64,000 bases of DNA, from assembly GCF_025515275.1 (NCBI RefSeq), contig NZ_JAOPFU010000001.1:186001-250000 (forward strand), in the 5' to 3' direction. Origin of the DNA: Catenovulum sp. 2E275 (GTDB taxonomy: Bacteria > Pseudomonadota > Gammaproteobacteria > Enterobacterales > Alteromonadaceae). The stretch's first letter is position 1; each line of letters begins with the position of its first letter. Below the pieces are notes generated by a model, which was not told the origin of the DNA, searched no databases, and saw nothing but the letters and a program-made list of their open reading frames with translations. Both the position numbers and the translations under genes were made by a program. Shown in pieces: positions 46,493-55,480 of the stretch.

Positions 46493-47797
46493 ATGACTTA
46501 TAAAACATTCAGCACTGGCTTGCAAAAAACAACAACCAAGCCACTCAAATCAGCCTTAGCTGCTGGTATATTCGGCGCAGCTTTATTCAATCCGTTACAT
46601 GCAAACGAGCAAAATACCATGCAAGAGCATTATCAGTTTGACTTTCAAACCCAAACTGAGCTGTTAACCCAAAGCTATAATCAAAAATTGGGTTATGGCA
46701 AAGATAACTTTAAAAATTCAACTGAAAATGCGTTTTCGGTAAAAGCGCCCGAAGGTCAGTATAAAGTTGAACTCACGGTTGAAGCTAAAAAATCAACTGA
46801 CTTTTTAGTATTCAGTGAAGACCGACGTGTAATGACTTCTGTTCAGCACTTAAATGCAAACGATACCAAAAACTTCACGTTTTATGTAGATATGAAAACC
46901 CCTTATCTGGATAAAGCAGAGCAGGATAAAACCGAAGATGAGCGCACTGGGCCAAAAGTAGGATTGCGTGGCGATGAAGATATTTCACGCAACTGGGATG
47001 ATAAATTAACCATAGCGCTATCCAATCAGGATGTTGAGTTTAGTGAATTAAAAATTACCCCAAGCAAAGTTAACCGAATTTTAATTGCCGGTGATTCAAC
47101 CGTTGCTGATCAGGCCTCCAGCGACTATGCAAGCTGGGGACAATTTATGCCAGCTCTGGTTAACAACAAACTCGTCATCAACCACGCCAGAAGCGGCGAA
47201 ACCATGAAATCTTTTATATTTTCACTGCGCTGGGACAAACTCATGAGCCAAACTCAGGCCGGTGATATTGTGCTGATTCAGTTCGCTCATAATGATGAGA
47301 AAAAACAGTGGCCAAGAACTTACTCCGCAGCTGATGGCGCTTATCCTGAGTATTTACGGGCATTAGTTGCCGATGTTCGCCAACGCGAAGCTTATCCTGT
47401 GATTATTACCCCGGTTGCACGTCGCCACTATAAAAACGGGCAACTCATTAATACCCATGAAGGATATGATGCCGCAGTCCGTAAAGTAGGACGCGATATT
47501 AATGTACCCGTGATCGATTTAACTGCACAAACAACCGCATTTTATCAACAACTCGGGCAAGATTCGCCAAAAGCATTTGCCGCTCAGGGTAAAGACAAAA
47601 CCCACCATAATCACTACGGCGCATGGGTTATTGCTAATATGGTTGCCCAAAATCTTCAAACCATTCACCCTGATTTAGTGAAAACAGCGCCAGTTGAACT
47701 AGATTTAACGGATCCAGTAAAACCGGAGCAAAAAGACTTTCCACCCGCTTTATGGCCAGATATGCGCCCAGTAAAAGTAAAAATATCGGGTAATTAA
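46493..47797 (+). CDS. Rhamnogalacturonan acetylesterase (CE12, SGNH hydrolase) with N-terminal beta domain
   Basis: It removes O-acetyl groups from the rhamnogalacturonan-I backbone. The signal peptide is about 1-37 (ending LHANE). A beta-sandwich like that in YxiM/RGAE proteins spans about 45-190 (YQFDFQTQTE ... YKVELTVEAKKSTDF). The SGNH catalytic domain follows: block I AGDSTVADQ (Ser202), block II NHARSGETMKSF (Gly/Arg), block III QFAHNDEKKQ (Asn) and block V DKTHHN (Asp368, His371). AAGGG precedes ATG 46493. It links the rhamnose catabolic genes to pectin as the source of rhamnose. Localisation is periplasmic or extracellular. Confidence 0.9.
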   Translation: MTYKTFSTGLQKTTTKPLKSALAAGIFGAALFNPLHANEQNTMQEHYQFDFQTQTELLTQSYNQKLGYGKDNFKNSTENAFSVKAPEGQYKVELTVEAKKSTDFLVFSEDRRVMTSVQHLNANDTKNFTFYVDMKTPYLDKAEQDKTEDERTGPKVGLRGDEDISRNWDDKLTIALSNQDVEFSELKITPSKVNRILIAGDSTVADQASSDYASWGQFMPALVNNKLVINHARSGETMKSFIFSLRWDKLMSQTQAGDIVLIQFAHNDEKKQWPRTYSAADGAYPEYLRALVADVRQREAYPVIITPVARRHYKNGQLINTHEGYDAAVRKVGRDINVPVIDLTAQTTAFYQQLGQDSPKAFAAQGKDKTHHNHYGAWVIANMVAQNLQTIHPDLVKTAPVELDLTDPVKPEQKDFPPALWPDMRPVKVKISGN

Positions 47798-48099
47798 AAA
47801 CGTCGTACAGTCGTAATAAAACCATTAACTCAATTACAGCAGCTTGTATTTTTGCAAGCTGCCGTTGTGCATTAAAAATGCAAATATTACAGATGATAAC
47901 CTCAACTATTGCGACTCATTTTAGTAAAACACCACTTATTAATTTTGTTAATTAACAGCCAATTAATTAAAATTCAAACAAATATAAATTTAACTTTGTT
48001 AGCAACCTAATAGTCGTGTTTAACTTGATTGACAATCCCTTTACCCAAGGTAAACTCCATAGTTTTTGACGGATAAAATAAATATAAAGAAGGACACCT
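47798..48099. other. 302-bp intergenic stretch
   Basis: It contains an 8-bp-arm hairpin (GCAGCTTG 47839-47846 with CAAGCTGC 47855-47862), a possible weak terminator for the acetylesterase gene without a T-run, and A/T-rich promoter-like sequence before the lipoprotein gene. Confidence 0.35.
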
Positions 48100-51000
48100 A
48101 TGTTTAAACCTGTACATTTAATGATCACCTGTGCCGCCATTTCAGTCTTGTCAGCATGTGGCAGTGGGGGCAGTGAATCAGACAGCCAAAGTATTATTGA
48201 TAACCCTCAATCGCATAGCGAATCTCAATTAATTGCTGCCTATAAAGATAAAGTTAATTCCCTCTATTCTGGCAATAAACAATCTGCTGAATTAAACCTT
48301 TCCACGGCAAATGATGCGTTTCATGCTGTGTGGGGGGTAGATCAAACACCAATTCCATATATCCCTTTTGAGGATATTATGTATATGCAGCAACAAACGG
48401 TCCAAGCTAAATCTGCCAGGCCAATTAACACGGATGGCAATTTTAGCAAACATCAAGTTACGTCATTGCAAAGTTTGGTAGCCGCAAGCGAAAGTGGTAC
48501 ATTTAATTGTGCAGAATCGGGCACGATTAGTATTGTTGCTGATTTAGATGAAGACAATGTTGGCTTGATCCAATATAAATTGAATAATTGTCGTCATAAT
48601 TACCTATCAATACTGTCGGGTAAAGGTACTATCTCGGCGACTAAAGGTATTAATGACAGGCTTAACTTTGTTTTATTTTTTGATAATGTGACAAGCCAAA
48701 CTCTGGATTATTATACTGACGAAACGGTTAAAACTTATTCCACATCTGGATATTTAAAAATTACTACGACACAAAACTACCCTGAAATCAAATATGAAGA
48801 ATATTTAATTAACAGCTTCAATGGTAGAGATGTTGTAACACAACTAAGCGACTCATTTACTAACCCGTCGGGTGATGTGTATATCTCGGATATTGGTCAT
48901 TTTAAGGTTGATTCAGATCTTGAAGGCAATTCGCCATTTTACCCAAGTGAAGGCTCCATGTCTTTCAGTGGGGAACAAGATATCCAATTTGAATTTAGCT
49001 ACAACAATACTAAATATATTGTTGATACAGATAATGACGGTGAATATGATAGCGGCGCTTATTTAAGCCCTTTTTATAATATAGATAAAAAACAAGATAC
49101 AACTGGAATAGCACTTGTTACTTTGGATAAATTAAGCTTACCTCCAGTTATTTCAGAGCCTCGGCTTAATTATTGGGATGATTATTACACCACCACACCT
49201 ATTACAGTTCAGCCCGGCTATATTAGTGATGTAGACACCGAGCAAGAAGAGCTGGAAATTAGCTTTAACTGGTATATTAATGATGTTCTTGTTGAAGGTT
49301 TAACAACAGATACTCTACCCGCTTACACTGCTATTTTTGGCGATGAAGTAAAAGTATCTATGCTGGTTTCTGATGGCATTAATAATGTAGAAAGTGATTT
49401 CATCTCTTTGACAATTTCCGATTCACCTTCAACATTTACCGTGTCAAATTTGCCTGATAATGTAAAAGCTGGTGATGTTGTCCAGTTCAATGTCAATGTT
49501 AGCGACCCCGATTACCCCAACGCTGATAACTCAGCGATTAACTTTGAAATGTCGGGGGCACCAGATGGTGCCGTAATGGATGAAACAGGCTTAATTAAAT
49601 GGACTGTTAATTCTGATCTAATTTTCCCAGAGCAAACTTTCAATTTTTCTTTCGCTATGCTCGGAGAAACCTCAGAAACTTCCCCAACCAATACCTTACC
49701 CATTGCTGTAAATACAGGTGGAAAAATGCCTATTGCCCGTTCAGGGATGGAAGTCCCCTATCAAAATGATTCAATTTGGATTGGTGATTTTACTGGCGAT
49801 GGTAATAACGAAATTTTATCCACTGATAGCCGTAATCGTGTATTTTTAATTTCAGAAAATAATGATAACTATCAACAATTTTGGATGTATCCGTTTCAGT
49901 TACCAACAACGGGGCAAATCGTACAAGTTATTGGTAAAAATATAGATCAAGATGCTGAGTTAGAAATTATCGTTGCAACGGAACAAGGCCTTACATTAAT
50001 AGATAATCAAACCGCTATGGCGAGTGTATTGCTTGAAACTCAAAACGATATATCCAAATTCAATATAATAGACTTAAACAACAATGGTGAATTAGCACTT
50101 GTGTTATTAACCAGTAGTAACTCGAGTAATAAATCATTAAGAATTTATGCTTTAAATGATTTATCAACAGAAGTATTTAGCACCAATGTATCTTCTGCAA
50201 CGGATATGACTTTTGGCAACGTGGATAATGACAGCCAGTTAGAAATTATCCTCAATAATGGCAGAGTCTATGATGGTCAGTCATTTGCCAATCAATGGTT
50301 AAGCGGTACAGCGTTCGGCTCTCAAGCAGTAAAAGCAGCTGATTTAGATAATGATGGTTTAGATGAAATTATTGGGGTCGATTCGTGGGGACGAGCAGCT
50401 GTTTTTTCTGCTCAGGCAAAAGCGCAATTATATTCATTCGATAACTTTAATACCTGCTCACTGGAAACCAAAAACATTGATCAAGATCCAGCGGCTGAAG
50501 TTCTAATTGGCGATTGCCAATGGGGTAATATTACCGCGTACGATTGGAATACTACAGAGCAAATATTAGAACAAAAGTGGGCAATAGACATGCAAGGGCA
50601 TGGTTCTAAGTCGATTGCTGTTGGCGACTCAGATAACGATGGTTCATTAGAAGTTCATTGGGGATCAGACCAAAGCTCGAGTGGAGCTGACAGTTTTGTT
50701 ATTGCAGACATAGAACAAGAGACTGTTAGCTTAAAATTGGGGGCCGACTCACCACAACTTGACTCATATTCGAGCGCGGGTTGGGTAGAAGTAGAGCCAG
50801 AACAAGAGAAAGCCGTGTTTTTTGTCCCAAGTTCAGGCAGTGGATATGATAGCAGCAGACTTGTGTTAATGGATGCAAACGGCAATATAGAGATCAGCGA
50901 CGAAATTTCATCTAACTGGGATAACAGTCAACATGCAGCCGTGACTGATTATGACAATGACGGCTATGGTGAGTTATTTGGTCCTGCAACACAAACTTAC

Positions 51001-51750
51001 GATGGTGTTTTCTCTGTAGTAGAAATAAGTAATATGACTGAACAATGGTCGATAGAAGGCGACTATGACAGCAACATAGGTGTTGTTTCAGCCTATAAAA
51101 TTAATAATGATGATTATGTCGATGCTGTTTATGCCGATAGCTCAATATTAAATTTACTAGATGTAGAAAACCAATTAATTATTGCTAATCATGCTTTTGA
51201 CAGCAGAATATCTGATTTTGATATAGCTAAGCTTAATGACCAAGCCACTTTTGCAGTCAGTACCTATGACAGACTGCACTTGTTGCAATATAACCAAAAT
51301 AAACTAACAGAATTGAGTTACCTTGACAAAGCATGTTCAAGAGTTGTCTTTTTTAACCAAGATGATGATTTAACACCAGAAATATTATGTGTTGCTTCAT
51401 CTAGTTATTACAACAAAGGTCAAATTACGATTTATAAATTTGTCAATTCAGAATTAATTGAAGCTGGTAATTATCAGTTAAACCAAATTGTACGAGATGT
51501 AGTAGTTGACACATCTAGCCGAACTCAACAAAATTTCTTTGCGATATTGAGTGATGAGGAATACTCCGGCTATTACGATACACCCGCATCTTACTTAGCC
51601 AAGTTTAATGCAGGCGTTCAACAAATATGGGCGAGTCCAGCTCTAATAGGAACAACAAATATAAGGGGTTTAAAACATAGGTATTCAACTGAAAAAGGAC
51701 ACCAGTTTATGTTGTCCACCCGCCAAGCTATGTATTTAATTAACCCTTAG
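48100..51750 (+). CDS. Large FG-GAP/VCBS-repeat surface lipoprotein, function unknown
   Basis: A 1216-residue precursor with a lipobox (SVLSAC, Cys20) followed by a Gly/Ser linker, so it is a lipoprotein, possibly surface-exposed. Residues about 125-340 are a unique beta-rich region with a Cys pair (FNCAESG ... NNCRHN). Two Ig/cadherin-like domains follow (about 350-450 and 450-550; ISDVDTEQEELEISFNWYIND, VNVSDPDYPNADNS). The rest (about 560-1216) is a propeller of FG-GAP-type repeats with calcium-loop motifs: GDFTGDGNNEI, DLDNDGLDEI, GDSDNDGSLEV, DYDNDGYGEL. An AAGGA site precedes the ATG. There is no catalytic motif. It may bind glycan or matrix; not a recognised PL11 lyase. Confidence 0.75.
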   Translation: MFKPVHLMITCAAISVLSACGSGGSESDSQSIIDNPQSHSESQLIAAYKDKVNSLYSGNKQSAELNLSTANDAFHAVWGVDQTPIPYIPFEDIMYMQQQTVQAKSARPINTDGNFSKHQVTSLQSLVAASESGTFNCAESGTISIVADLDEDNVGLIQYKLNNCRHNYLSILSGKGTISATKGINDRLNFVLFFDNVTSQTLDYYTDETVKTYSTSGYLKITTTQNYPEIKYEEYLINSFNGRDVVTQLSDSFTNPSGDVYISDIGHFKVDSDLEGNSPFYPSEGSMSFSGEQDIQFEFSYNNTKYIVDTDNDGEYDSGAYLSPFYNIDKKQDTTGIALVTLDKLSLPPVISEPRLNYWDDYYTTTPITVQPGYISDVDTEQEELEISFNWYINDVLVEGLTTDTLPAYTAIFGDEVKVSMLVSDGINNVESDFISLTISDSPSTFTVSNLPDNVKAGDVVQFNVNVSDPDYPNADNSAINFEMSGAPDGAVMDETGLIKWTVNSDLIFPEQTFNFSFAMLGETSETSPTNTLPIAVNTGGKMPIARSGMEVPYQNDSIWIGDFTGDGNNEILSTDSRNRVFLISENNDNYQQFWMYPFQLPTTGQIVQVIGKNIDQDAELEIIVATEQGLTLIDNQTAMASVLLETQNDISKFNIIDLNNNGELALVLLTSSNSSNKSLRIYALNDLSTEVFSTNVSSATDMTFGNVDNDSQLEIILNNGRVYDGQSFANQWLSGTAFGSQAVKAADLDNDGLDEIIGVDSWGRAAVFSAQAKAQLYSFDNFNTCSLETKNIDQDPAAEVLIGDCQWGNITAYDWNTTEQILEQKWAIDMQGHGSKSIAVGDSDNDGSLEVHWGSDQSSSGADSFVIADIEQETVSLKLGADSPQLDSYSSAGWVEVEPEQEKAVFFVPSSGSGYDSSRLVLMDANGNIEISDEISSNWDNSQHAAVTDYDNDGYGELFGPATQTYDGVFSVVEISNMTEQWSIEGDYDSNIGVVSAYKINNDDYVDAVYADSSILNLLDVENQLIIANHAFDSRISDFDIAKLNDQATFAVSTYDRLHLLQYNQNKLTELSYLDKACSRVVFFNQDDDLTPEILCVASSSYYNKGQITIYKFVNSELIEAGNYQLNQIVRDVVVDTSSRTQQNFFAILSDEEYSGYYDTPASYLAKFNAGVQQIWASPALIGTTNIRGLKHRYSTEKGHQFMLSTRQAMYLINP

Positions 51751-51774
51751 AGCATAACATTTCAAATGAGTAAC

Positions 51775-51798
51775 AAAGCACCTAAAAATAGGTGCTTT
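51775..51798 (+). terminator. Intrinsic terminator after the FG-GAP gene
   Basis: AAAGCACCTA (51775-51784) and TAGGTGCTTT (51789-51798) around AAAA, then AAATTTT. It could also serve the convergent Rrf2 gene. Confidence 0.8.
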
Positions 51799-51856
51799 AA
51801 ATTTTAAGCATTAACCCCATTTGGCAGTACGACATATATATTGTTTAATATTTAAA

Positions 51857-52282
51857 TTAATCTGTATTGTTGAGTTTAAACTCTTGGGCTAATGATTGAA
51901 TTGTAATCTGCTTAAATCGACTCAACATTAACGCTTCGGCTTCGTTTAATACTTGGCTGAGTGATGTATTCACTGCAATCTCAATCGGACAATTGTTATG
52001 TTCATCTGTTAGCCCGATTGTAAATACCGAATTTTCCCCAACCAAAATGTGAATATCAAATAAGGTTATTTTGCTCAGCTCTGTATTTAAAGACCACCCG
52101 CCACTATGCCCTTTAACTGACGTTACATACCCAACTTGCTTTAATAACCCCATAGTTCGTCTAACAACAACGGGATTAGTATTAATCATTTTACCTAATT
52201 CTTCAGAAGTTGCTGGCCGCTCTAAAAAATTAAGATGGATCAAAATATGTAAAATTCTAGATAACCGACTGTCTTTACGCAT
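51857..52282 (-). CDS. Rrf2-family transcriptional repressor (YwnA-like)
   Basis: 141 residues with a winged HTH (SEELGKMINTNPVVVRRTMGLL) and wing (VTSVKGHSGGWSLNTEL), as in Rrf2 proteins. It has only one Cys (NNCPIE), so it lacks the three-Cys cluster ligand set of IscR and NsrR; it is unlikely to carry a conventional Fe-S cluster. The frame runs to 52297, but MRKDSRLSRILHIL is the family-typical start (ATG 52282). It is divergent from a flavin oxidoreductase gene across two matching palindromes. A repressor of that gene and itself, sensing an electrophile or oxidant, is a fair inference from the context. Confidence 0.85.
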   Translation of the reverse strand: MRKDSRLSRILHILIHLNFLERPATSEELGKMINTNPVVVRRTMGLLKQVGYVTSVKGHSGGWSLNTELSKITLFDIHILVGENSVFTIGLTDEHNNCPIEIAVNTSLSQVLNEAEALMLSRFKQITIQSLAQEFKLNNTD

Positions 52283-52320
52283 GTACTTTCTCAGCATTCA
52301 AATTTAGCTCAGTATATCAC

Positions 52321-52337
52321 GAAACTTTTAAAGTTAC
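52321..52337. promoter_or_regulatory. Predicted Rrf2 operator, site 1
   Basis: GAAACTTTTAAAGTTAC, palindromic core AACTTT-T-AAAGTT, next to the Rrf2 start. It is the same motif as in site 2 with one base different. Confidence 0.7.
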
Positions 52338-52365
52338 GTGTATTGCTTTAACGCTGATTTCGTGC

Positions 52366-52400
52366 AATGCTAATGTAACTTTAAAAGTTACATTAGCATT
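52366..52400. promoter_or_regulatory. Predicted Rrf2 operator, site 2 (35-bp palindrome)
   Basis: Perfect inverted repeat with 17-base arms (52366-52382 and 52384-52400) around one central A. The core 52375-52391 read on the minus strand is GTAACTTTTAAAGTTAC, matching site 1 at 16 of 17 bases. It lies 25 bp upstream of the oxidoreductase start, where a repressor would block transcription. Confidence 0.78.
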
Positions 52401-52424
52401 AAGCAGAACCAAAGAGGAAATAAA

Positions 52425-53372
52425 ATGAATACTGAAGTCGCCATTATTGGAGGGAGTTTTGCCGGGTTATCAGCCGCTATGCAATTAGTACGTGGCCACA
52501 GAAAAGTCGTTGTGATTGATGATCAGAAACCAAGAAATCGTTTTGCATCATATTCTCATGGTATTTTTTGTTTAGATGGCAAATCACCGTCTGAAATTAA
52601 GGAAACAGCTTTACATCAGTTAAACCAATATCCAACTTTTAGCTTAATAAATGGTCGAGCCACTCATGTTGAAAACCAAGCAGAAAACGGATTTAAAATA
52701 TTTTTAAACAACACAGAAACGCCTGATATATCCAACCATAAATCTCAATTTTCTTCCAATGCCAAAATAGTTATCGCACAAAAATTAATTCTGGCCACAG
52801 GATTACGGGATGAATTACCCAATATACCCGGCGTTGCCGAACATTGGGGACAATCCGTTGTACATTGCCCCTACTGCCACGGTTATGAATTATCGCATAG
52901 GGCACTTGGCGTGCTTGCCAGTAATCCACTTTCAGCACATCAGGCGGCCATGTTACCGGATTGGGGTGTAACAACTTTATTTACGCAAAATCAATTTATT
53001 CCAGATGCTGATCAGCTGGCATTGTTAACAAAACGAGGGGTAAAGATAGAAAATACACCGGTAATTAAAATAAATGGTAATGGCAAAGATATATACTCAG
53101 TTACCTTGGCAAACGGAACCGAACGCTCAATAGAAGGTTTATATGTTGCACCTAAAATACATGCAGATAATTCAATTGTCTCCACGCTGGGCTGTGAGTT
53201 AACTGATTCCCCATTGGGTAAAATAATCAAAGTTGATGAATTTAAACAAACCTCAGTTGCCAATGTATATGCAGCTGGTGATAATTCTAATCCGATGCAA
53301 AATGGAACATTTGCAATTGCTTCTGGTGTAATGGCCGGTGTGAGTGTGCATCAATCACTTATGTTTGGCTAA
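52425..53372 (+). CDS. NAD(P)/FAD-dependent oxidoreductase, thioredoxin-reductase-like
   Basis: A 315-residue cytoplasmic flavoprotein. The FAD-binding motif is VAIIGGSFAGLSAAMQL (residues about 5-21); the redox-active pair is in HCPYCHGYE (CxxC); the second dinucleotide fold follows (GVLASNPLSAHQAAMLPDWG, lacking the usual GxGxxA); and VYAAGDNSNPMQNGTFAIASG is the second FAD motif. The layout matches the small thioredoxin-reductase-like group often controlled by an adjacent Rrf2 repressor. GAGGA precedes ATG 52425. The electron acceptor is unknown; the altered NAD(P) loop might change cofactor preference. Confidence 0.87.
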   Translation: MNTEVAIIGGSFAGLSAAMQLVRGHRKVVVIDDQKPRNRFASYSHGIFCLDGKSPSEIKETALHQLNQYPTFSLINGRATHVENQAENGFKIFLNNTETPDISNHKSQFSSNAKIVIAQKLILATGLRDELPNIPGVAEHWGQSVVHCPYCHGYELSHRALGVLASNPLSAHQAAMLPDWGVTTLFTQNQFIPDADQLALLTKRGVKIENTPVIKINGNGKDIYSVTLANGTERSIEGLYVAPKIHADNSIVSTLGCELTDSPLGKIIKVDEFKQTSVANVYAAGDNSNPMQNGTFAIASGVMAGVSVHQSLMFG

Positions 53373-53409
53373 CACCAGAAACTTAAGAAAGGAGTAATAT
53401 TAAGTTAGT

Positions 53410-53498
53410 CTATTTAATCCCAACTCTGGATAAGAAATTAGCTAATATCTTAATTTATTGGATTTGGATTTTGATTTAATTTCACTTTTTAGTGAGGG
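53410..53498 (-). repeat. Diverged copy of a repeated coding-like fragment
   Basis: This segment matches 63891-63973 over its length with a few substitutions and a 5-base length difference (for example CAACTCTGGATAAGAA is shared exactly). On the minus strand both encode NFLSRV(E/G)IK, here followed by a stop (53410-53412), and further up PSL-x-x-EIK. Frameshifts suggest a decayed C-terminus of an unidentified mobile or duplicated gene. Confidence 0.6.
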
Positions 53499-53521
53499 TT
53501 GTTCTTGTAACTGCGTTGAGG

Positions 53522-54745
53522 TCATTTAGCCTGCTGATAGGCCTCATACGCCGGCAGACAAGCAGTTACCAAGGTAGCACCAAAAATCAATGCGAGAATC
53601 TCAAAAGTGGACTGGTTAAGTATATTTGTAGATAAAAACAAACCAAATTCAGCCGACAACCATCCATTAAAATACCATAGGGTCAAACTAATCACCCCAA
53701 TTGCAGCTATCACACTCAGAACCAATAATAAAAAAGCTTCAATTAAAATAAGTAAAAATAGGCTAGCAGGCCCAGCGCCAATAATACGCAGCACGGTAAA
53801 TTCAGATGCTCTTTGCTGCATACTTGCCAATAACATAGTGCAAAGCCCTATTAGCGATGAAATTAAAACTAAAAAGCTAATTACTCTTAAAATGTTTTCA
53901 ACTGTTCCCATAAGTAGCCATAGCTCAGTCATGGCAACTCCGGGTAAAATAGCCATTAGCCTATCATCTTGAGTTTGATTAATAGCACGTTGCAGAGTAA
54001 AAATGGAAAATTTTGATTTTAAACTCAGCATCACAGAAGTTATGGTTTTTGGATGAATTTGCTCTAACGGTACTTTATCTAAATGCACGATTAACTGCTT
54101 TAAATGTGCTGGCGGTAAATGAACTGCTTCGATCCCTGCTAAAGTTACATGTACAGTTTTATCTAACGGAGTTCCGGTCGGCGCTAAGATACCACTCACA
54201 ACAAAAGGTGACAGTTGATGCTCACTAAAACTGCTAGAGCCAATACCATGAGCAATAATAATTTGATCACCCACATGATAATTGAGCTTTTTAGCAACCT
54301 CAGCCCCTAAAACAGCGTCGAATACTCCCCTAAAATGCTGACCTACTTTAAAAGCGAGCTTTTGCTTATCACCATACTGATAATAATTAAAATAATCATT
54401 ATTAGTACCAAGTACTCTATACCCTTTATGTGAGTCCCCAAGCGCAATGGGGATAGCCCAATTTATATCCTTATGCTTTTTAAGATTAATAAAACTTTGA
54501 TACTGAATTTCATTAACCGGTGAACCGAGTCGAAATACAGAATAAAGCAACAAGTTAAGCTGGCCGCTGGGAGCGCCCACAATCATATCTATGCCAGACA
54601 CAGTTCGATTAAAACTCTCTTTTGCTTGTGAGCGAATATGCTCGACACTTAATAACACAGTTAAACTAATTAACAGTGAAATAAAAGTAAGCATAACGGT
54701 TTTTCTTCTCGCTTTTAAACTCTGCCATGCAATTGAAACTAACAT
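53522..54745 (-). CDS. ABC transporter permease, FtsX/MacB-like (zinc-regulated candidate)
   Basis: 407 residues with one N-terminal membrane helix (about 14-34), a large periplasmic domain (about 40-270; MIVGAPSGQLNLLLYSVFRLG) and three C-terminal helices (about 285-395; SASQ-type loop TMLLASMQQRASEFTVLRIIGA). This is the FtsX-like permease topology of MacB and LolCE. The start overlaps the ATPase stop by 7 bp, so they form an operon. The divergent DUF3299 gene and the Zur-like palindrome between them suggest a metal-related export or lipoprotein-handling role, as in Vibrio zrg genes; that link is inferred. Confidence 0.85.
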   Translation of the reverse strand: MLVSIAWQSLKARRKTVMLTFISLLISLTVLLSVEHIRSQAKESFNRTVSGIDMIVGAPSGQLNLLLYSVFRLGSPVNEIQYQSFINLKKHKDINWAIPIALGDSHKGYRVLGTNNDYFNYYQYGDKQKLAFKVGQHFRGVFDAVLGAEVAKKLNYHVGDQIIIAHGIGSSSFSEHQLSPFVVSGILAPTGTPLDKTVHVTLAGIEAVHLPPAHLKQLIVHLDKVPLEQIHPKTITSVMLSLKSKFSIFTLQRAINQTQDDRLMAILPGVAMTELWLLMGTVENILRVISFLVLISSLIGLCTMLLASMQQRASEFTVLRIIGAGPASLFLLILIEAFLLLVLSVIAAIGVISLTLWYFNGWLSAEFGLFLSTNILNQSTFEILALIFGATLVTACLPAYEAYQQAK

Positions 54746-55419
54746 AGAAAAGACTCGGGGTGCTGTAACGTTTTAATATTAAGACTTGTCGAAAAATAGT
54801 GTTGTAAGCTTAAATCATGACTCACAAAAATCAGAGTGGTCGAACATTGCTGACACATCGCTAATAAAATATCCATAAATGCATCTCGAGCATTAGCATC
54901 CAATGCAGAGGTTGGTTCATCAACCAATAAAATATCGGGCTGATTAATCAAAGCACGCGCTATTGCGACCCGCTGCTGCTGACCAATACTCAAGGCTGAA
55001 GCTGGCTTTTCGCTAACAGAGGCATCTAATTTTAACTGTGTCAGCATTTGGGAAATTAACGACTGCTGAATACGCCGCCCGGCAAAATGTACCGCCAGCT
55101 CAATATTTTTCTGTACACTTAAATAAGGAATTAGATTAAATTGCTGAAAAACAACCCCAATGTGATTGGCTCTAAATTTATCGCGTTTTCGCTCAGATAA
55201 TTCAGAAAAACTTTGTTTTAATATCTTAATTTCACCAGAGTCAGGCACTAAAATACCGGATAACAAATTTAATAAGGTCGATTTTCCACTACCTGAATCA
55301 CCATATAAAAAGATTTGCTCCCCTTTTTTAACCTGCCAATGATTAATATTTAATCCTGCCTGAGCTTTTGGATAACTAAATTTTAGATTTTCAATTTGAA
55401 TTGCAAGCGGTAGTGTCAT
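54739..55419 (-). CDS. ABC transporter ATP-binding protein (LolD/MacB type)
   Basis: 226 residues with complete ABC motifs: Walker A GDSGSGKST (40-48), Q-loop VVFQQFNLIPYLSV, signature LSIGQQQRVAIARAL, Walker B ILLVDEPTSALD and the H-loop His in VSHD. Size and wording fit the FtsE/LolD/MacB group that powers FtsX-like permeases. Coupled to the permease by a 7-bp overlap. It heads the operon directly behind a long palindrome resembling a Zur box. Confidence 0.92.
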   Translation of the reverse strand: MTLPLAIQIENLKFSYPKAQAGLNINHWQVKKGEQIFLYGDSGSGKSTLLNLLSGILVPDSGEIKILKQSFSELSERKRDKFRANHIGVVFQQFNLIPYLSVQKNIELAVHFAGRRIQQSLISQMLTQLKLDASVSEKPASALSIGQQQRVAIARALINQPDILLVDEPTSALDANARDAFMDILLAMCQQCSTTLIFVSHDLSLQHYFSTSLNIKTLQHPESFLC

Positions 55420-55435
55420 TTAAGTTAACTTCCCC

Positions 55436-55468
55436 ATTTATTTATGTTACGTTATAACATAAATAAAT
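55436..55468. promoter_or_regulatory. Zur-box-like palindrome between ABC and DUF3299 genes
   Basis: Perfect 14-base arms (55436-55449 and 55455-55468) around CGTTA. The centre ATGTTACGTTATAACAT (55444-55460) differs from the gammaproteobacterial Zur pattern ATGTTATAATATAACAT only in the middle. It lies in the 61-bp divergent promoter, so one site could control both directions in response to zinc. Confidence 0.7.
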
Positions 55469-55480
55469 TTATAAATTCAA

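Noticed and set aside
48100-51750. Possible PL11 rhamnogalacturonan lyase because of calcium-loop propeller repeats
   Set aside because: PL11 enzymes have characteristic catalytic-domain sequence and shorter length; only generic FG-GAP repeats are seen here, with Ig-like domains and a lipobox.
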